Notes under the pieces: model-generated
The model's database searches: none
What the model was told of the DNA's origin: nothing
What the model saw: only the letters and a program-made list of their open reading frames with translations
Made by a program: the position numbers and the translations under genes
DNA from: an uncultured Bacteroidota bacterium
Lineage (GTDB): Bacteria > Bacteroidota > Bacteroidia > Bacteroidales > P3
Length of the DNA stretch: 64,000 bases
Reading direction: 5' to 3'
Assembly (NCBI GenBank): GCA_902793295.1
Contig: CADBDA010000018.1
Span: 1-64,000, forward strand
Shown here: positions 61,996 through 64,000 of the stretch, one piece after another
Numbering within the stretch: position 1 is the first letter of the stretch
How the letters are laid out: each line of letters opens with the position of its first letter

Positions 61996-63354
61996 ATGTC
62001 CACATTCCAAATAGAAGGAGGTTACAGACTGCAGGGAACCATCACCCCGCAAGGCGCCAAAAACGAGGCGTTGCAGGTGTTGTGTGCTGTCCTGCTCACT
62101 TCCGAGCCGGTACAAATCGACAATATTCCGGATATTCGCGATGTCAACCATCTCATCAAGTTGTTGCAGCTGCTGGGTGTCAAAGTGGAGGAGCGACCAT
62201 GGAATGGCGTGGGACGAAGCTACGTCTTCCAGGCCGACGACATCAACCTTGAGGTGCTGGGCAGTCCCCAGTACTGCTCGTTGGCGTCCAGTCTGCGCGG
62301 CAGCATCATGTTGGCGGGTCCGTTGCTGGCCCGTTTCGGCAAGGCCGTCATCCCACAACCGGGAGGCGACAAGATTGGCCGGCGCCGCATCGACACCCAT
62401 CTGACGGGTCTGGAGATGCTGGGTGCCGTTATCGACGATTTCCTGTTGCGCACTCCAGCCACCCCCACCAGCAAGGGAGCCAGCTATGGCGGCTACAGCC
62501 TTAGCGTCCCCCAGCAGATGAAGGGCACCTATATGCTTCTCGACGAGGCCAGCGTCACCGGTACAGCCAACATCATCATGGCTGCAGTGATGGCACAAGG
62601 CACCACCACCATCATGAACGCCGCCTGCGAACCCTACATCTACCAGCTTTGCGAGATGCTGAACCGTATGGGAGCCCGCATATCGGGTGTGCGCAGCAAC
62701 CTGTTGACCATTGAAGGTGTCGATGTGTTGCATGGCACCACCCACTGTCTCTTGCCCGACATGATTGAAGTGGGCAGTTTCATCGGCATGGCCGCCATGA
62801 CGCGCAGCGACATCACCATCAGCAATGTGGCGTTGCAGCATTTGGGGCTCATCCCCCAGATATTCCGTCGTCTGGGCATAGAGATATGGCAGCGGGGCGA
62901 CGACCTCTACATTCCTTCGCAGGAGGTCTATGAGATAGACCGTTTCATGGACGGCTCCATCCTCACCATTGCCGACGCCCCCTGGCCGGGATTCACGCCC
63001 GACCTCATCAGTATAGCACTGGTGACCGCCATCCAGGCTCGCGGCAGCGTGCTCATCCATCAGAAGATGTTTGAAAGCCGTCTTTTCTTTGTCGACAAGC
63101 TCATAGAGATGGGCGCCCAGATCATCTTGTGCGATCCCCATAGGGCTACGGTCATCGGACTGGCCCGCGAGCATCCGCTGCGGGGGGTCCACATGACATC
63201 GCCCGACATCCGTGCCGGTGTGGCCCTGCTCATTGCAGCCATGGCGGCCCAAGGAGTCAGCCATATCGACAATATCGAGCAGATAGACCGCGGCTACCAG
63301 CAGATAGACCAGCGGCTCAATGCGCTGGGTGCTCATATCACCCGAATCGAGTAG
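61996..63354 (+). CDS. murA: UDP-GlcNAc 1-carboxyvinyltransferase with Asp at the active site
   Basis: 452 residues. QGAKNEALQVL holds Lys22/Asn23. The flexible loop reads QPGGDKIGRRRID, with Asp125 where most MurA enzymes have the fosfomycin-target Cys (PGGCxIGxRPxD). The remaining motifs (YMLLDEASVTGTANIIMAA, the Arg-rich C-terminal domain) are complete. It performs the first committed step in peptidoglycan synthesis. The Cys-to-Asp change is known in naturally fosfomycin-tolerant bacteria such as Mycobacterium and Chlamydia. Confidence 0.95.
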   Translation: MSTFQIEGGYRLQGTITPQGAKNEALQVLCAVLLTSEPVQIDNIPDIRDVNHLIKLLQLLGVKVEERPWNGVGRSYVFQADDINLEVLGSPQYCSLASSLRGSIMLAGPLLARFGKAVIPQPGGDKIGRRRIDTHLTGLEMLGAVIDDFLLRTPATPTSKGASYGGYSLSVPQQMKGTYMLLDEASVTGTANIIMAAVMAQGTTTIMNAACEPYIYQLCEMLNRMGARISGVRSNLLTIEGVDVLHGTTHCLLPDMIEVGSFIGMAAMTRSDITISNVALQHLGLIPQIFRRLGIEIWQRGDDLYIPSQEVYEIDRFMDGSILTIADAPWPGFTPDLISIALVTAIQARGSVLIHQKMFESRLFFVDKLIEMGAQIILCDPHRATVIGLAREHPLRGVHMTSPDIRAGVALLIAAMAAQGVSHIDNIEQIDRGYQQIDQRLNALGAHITRIE

Positions 63355-63400
63355 CAGTAGGCTCTCGGCAGTTTTCACTCAAAAAAACAGGTAATACGAT

Positions 63401-64000
63401 ATGTTTGGATTATTCAAAAAGAAGAAGACACCTCCCACTTTCGCCCCCTTGCGGACCGATATGCACTGCCATCTGCTGCCATTGGTCGACGACGGCAGCA
63501 AATCGCTCGAAGAGTCGCTCGAAGTGCTGCAGACCATGAAAGAGGTGGGTTTTGAAGAGGTGCGTCTGACGCCCCACTACCAGTATCCTCGCTTTCCCAA
63601 CCGGGAGGACGACATATTGGAGCGATACAAGAATTTCTGTGACGAGGTGTCGCGCAACCGCGGCGACAAGGAGCTGCCCCAACTGAAAGGCGTCACCGGC
63701 GAATACCGCATCGACGACGGTTTCCAGGAGCATGTGGACCGCGGCCAGCTGCTGACCTACCATTTTGCCGACCCCAAACGCGGATCCGCCAAAGGACTGT
63801 TGTTGCTGGAGCTTTCGTTGCATCAGCCGGTGATGGGTTTCGACGAAATCATCTTCGAACGCCAGATGGAAGGTTACGACATCATCTTGGCGCACCCCGA
63901 ACGGTACCCCTATTTCAGCAGCCACAGTGAGAAGTTGGACCAGATGAAGGAGCAGGGCGTCTATTTCCAGGCCAACATCCTGTCGCTCGACGGCTTCTAC
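63401..64000 (+). CDS. CpsB/YwqE-type PHP tyrosine phosphatase (3' end outside window)
   Basis: From ATG 63401 the frame is open to the window end (at least 200 residues). TDMHCHLLPLVDDGSKSLEESLEVL is the PHP-domain start, LTPHYQYPRFPN the second metal motif, and IILAHPERYPYF the third. It belongs to the CpsB/CapC family that dephosphorylates tyrosine kinases of capsule or exopolysaccharide synthesis. It starts 46 bases after murA and is probably in the same transcript. Confidence 0.92.
   Translation, partial: MFGLFKKKKTPPTFAPLRTDMHCHLLPLVDDGSKSLEESLEVLQTMKEVGFEEVRLTPHYQYPRFPNREDDILERYKNFCDEVSRNRGDKELPQLKGVTGEYRIDDGFQEHVDRGQLLTYHFADPKRGSAKGLLLLELSLHQPVMGFDEIIFERQMEGYDIILAHPERYPYFSSHSEKLDQMKEQGVYFQANILSLDGFY

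Overview
The window looks like a chromosomal segment of a Bacteroidales-type bacterium (phylum Bacteroidota). The support is: Bacteroidota-style promoters (TTTG-N19-TAnnTTTG, seen exactly at three places), a type IX secretion C-terminal signal, DUF4175, DUF4290 and WbqC family proteins, a MurA with Asp in place of the active-site Cys, and genes for bacterial sphingolipid and probably sulfonolipid synthesis. The genus is not resolvable from the sequence.

Layout. 1-3.6 kb is an AT-rich accessory region: the 3' end of an RHS polymorphic-toxin gene, a small membrane protein, a second RHS C-terminal cassette and a Sel1-like candidate immunity protein, with a 49-bp tandem repeat between the two toxin tips. 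4.0-9.1 kb is a five-gene minus-strand operon for a heterodisulfide-reductase-like (Hdr/Dsr/Qmo-related) complex with a membrane subunit, preceded by a double-VOC protein. 10.4-18.3 kb is a minus-strand envelope/housekeeping run: LptF/G-type permease, RseP-type protease, Dxr, a degenerate LytM protein, a PpiD-like chaperone and cytidine deaminase. 18.4-20.0 kb carries an outer-membrane barrel and a tRNA-dihydrouridine synthase on the plus strand. 20.2-23.5 kb is a three-gene operon (alpha-oxoamine synthase, threonine-synthase homologue, short-chain dehydrogenase) that fits capnine/sulfonolipid synthesis better than the names those families usually receive.

24.0-30.2 kb holds a TrmH-type methyltransferase and then a second accessory region: a T9SS cargo protein, a partial tandem duplication of its locus that now carries a chagasin-type protease inhibitor, two small envelope proteins and an ECF sigma operon. 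30.3-44.8 kb is mostly plus strand: SmpB, aspartate kinase, a PD-(D/E)XK protein, AroB (minus), a U32 protein, a lipoprotein hydrolase, CutC, a transglutaminase lipoprotein and GlmS, then two minus-strand tRNA-Lys, a small acidic protein and WbqC. 45.0-57.9 kb is mostly minus strand: MnmG, YbeY, a HATPase, DUF4175, the sphingolipid enzymes (serine palmitoyltransferase plus a GNAT-like acyltransferase, with a nearby SDR) and a coupled rpiB-lutB-like-deoC operon. 58.8-64.0 kb is plus strand: NadA, ProX-like deacylase, RluA-type synthase, DUF4290, MurA and a CpsB-type PHP phosphatase cut by the window end.

Three near-consensus parS sites (44.86, 46.88 and 60.27 kb), MnmG and an 817-bp very AT-rich gap between divergent gene blocks at 57.9-58.8 kb suggest that the window lies near the replication origin. 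Most attractive observations: co-occurrence of probable sulfonolipid and sphingolipid pathways, the membrane Hdr-like operon in a fermentative-type phylum, the RHS tip array with a possible caspase-like His/Cys tip, and the parS/AT-rich origin-like arrangement.
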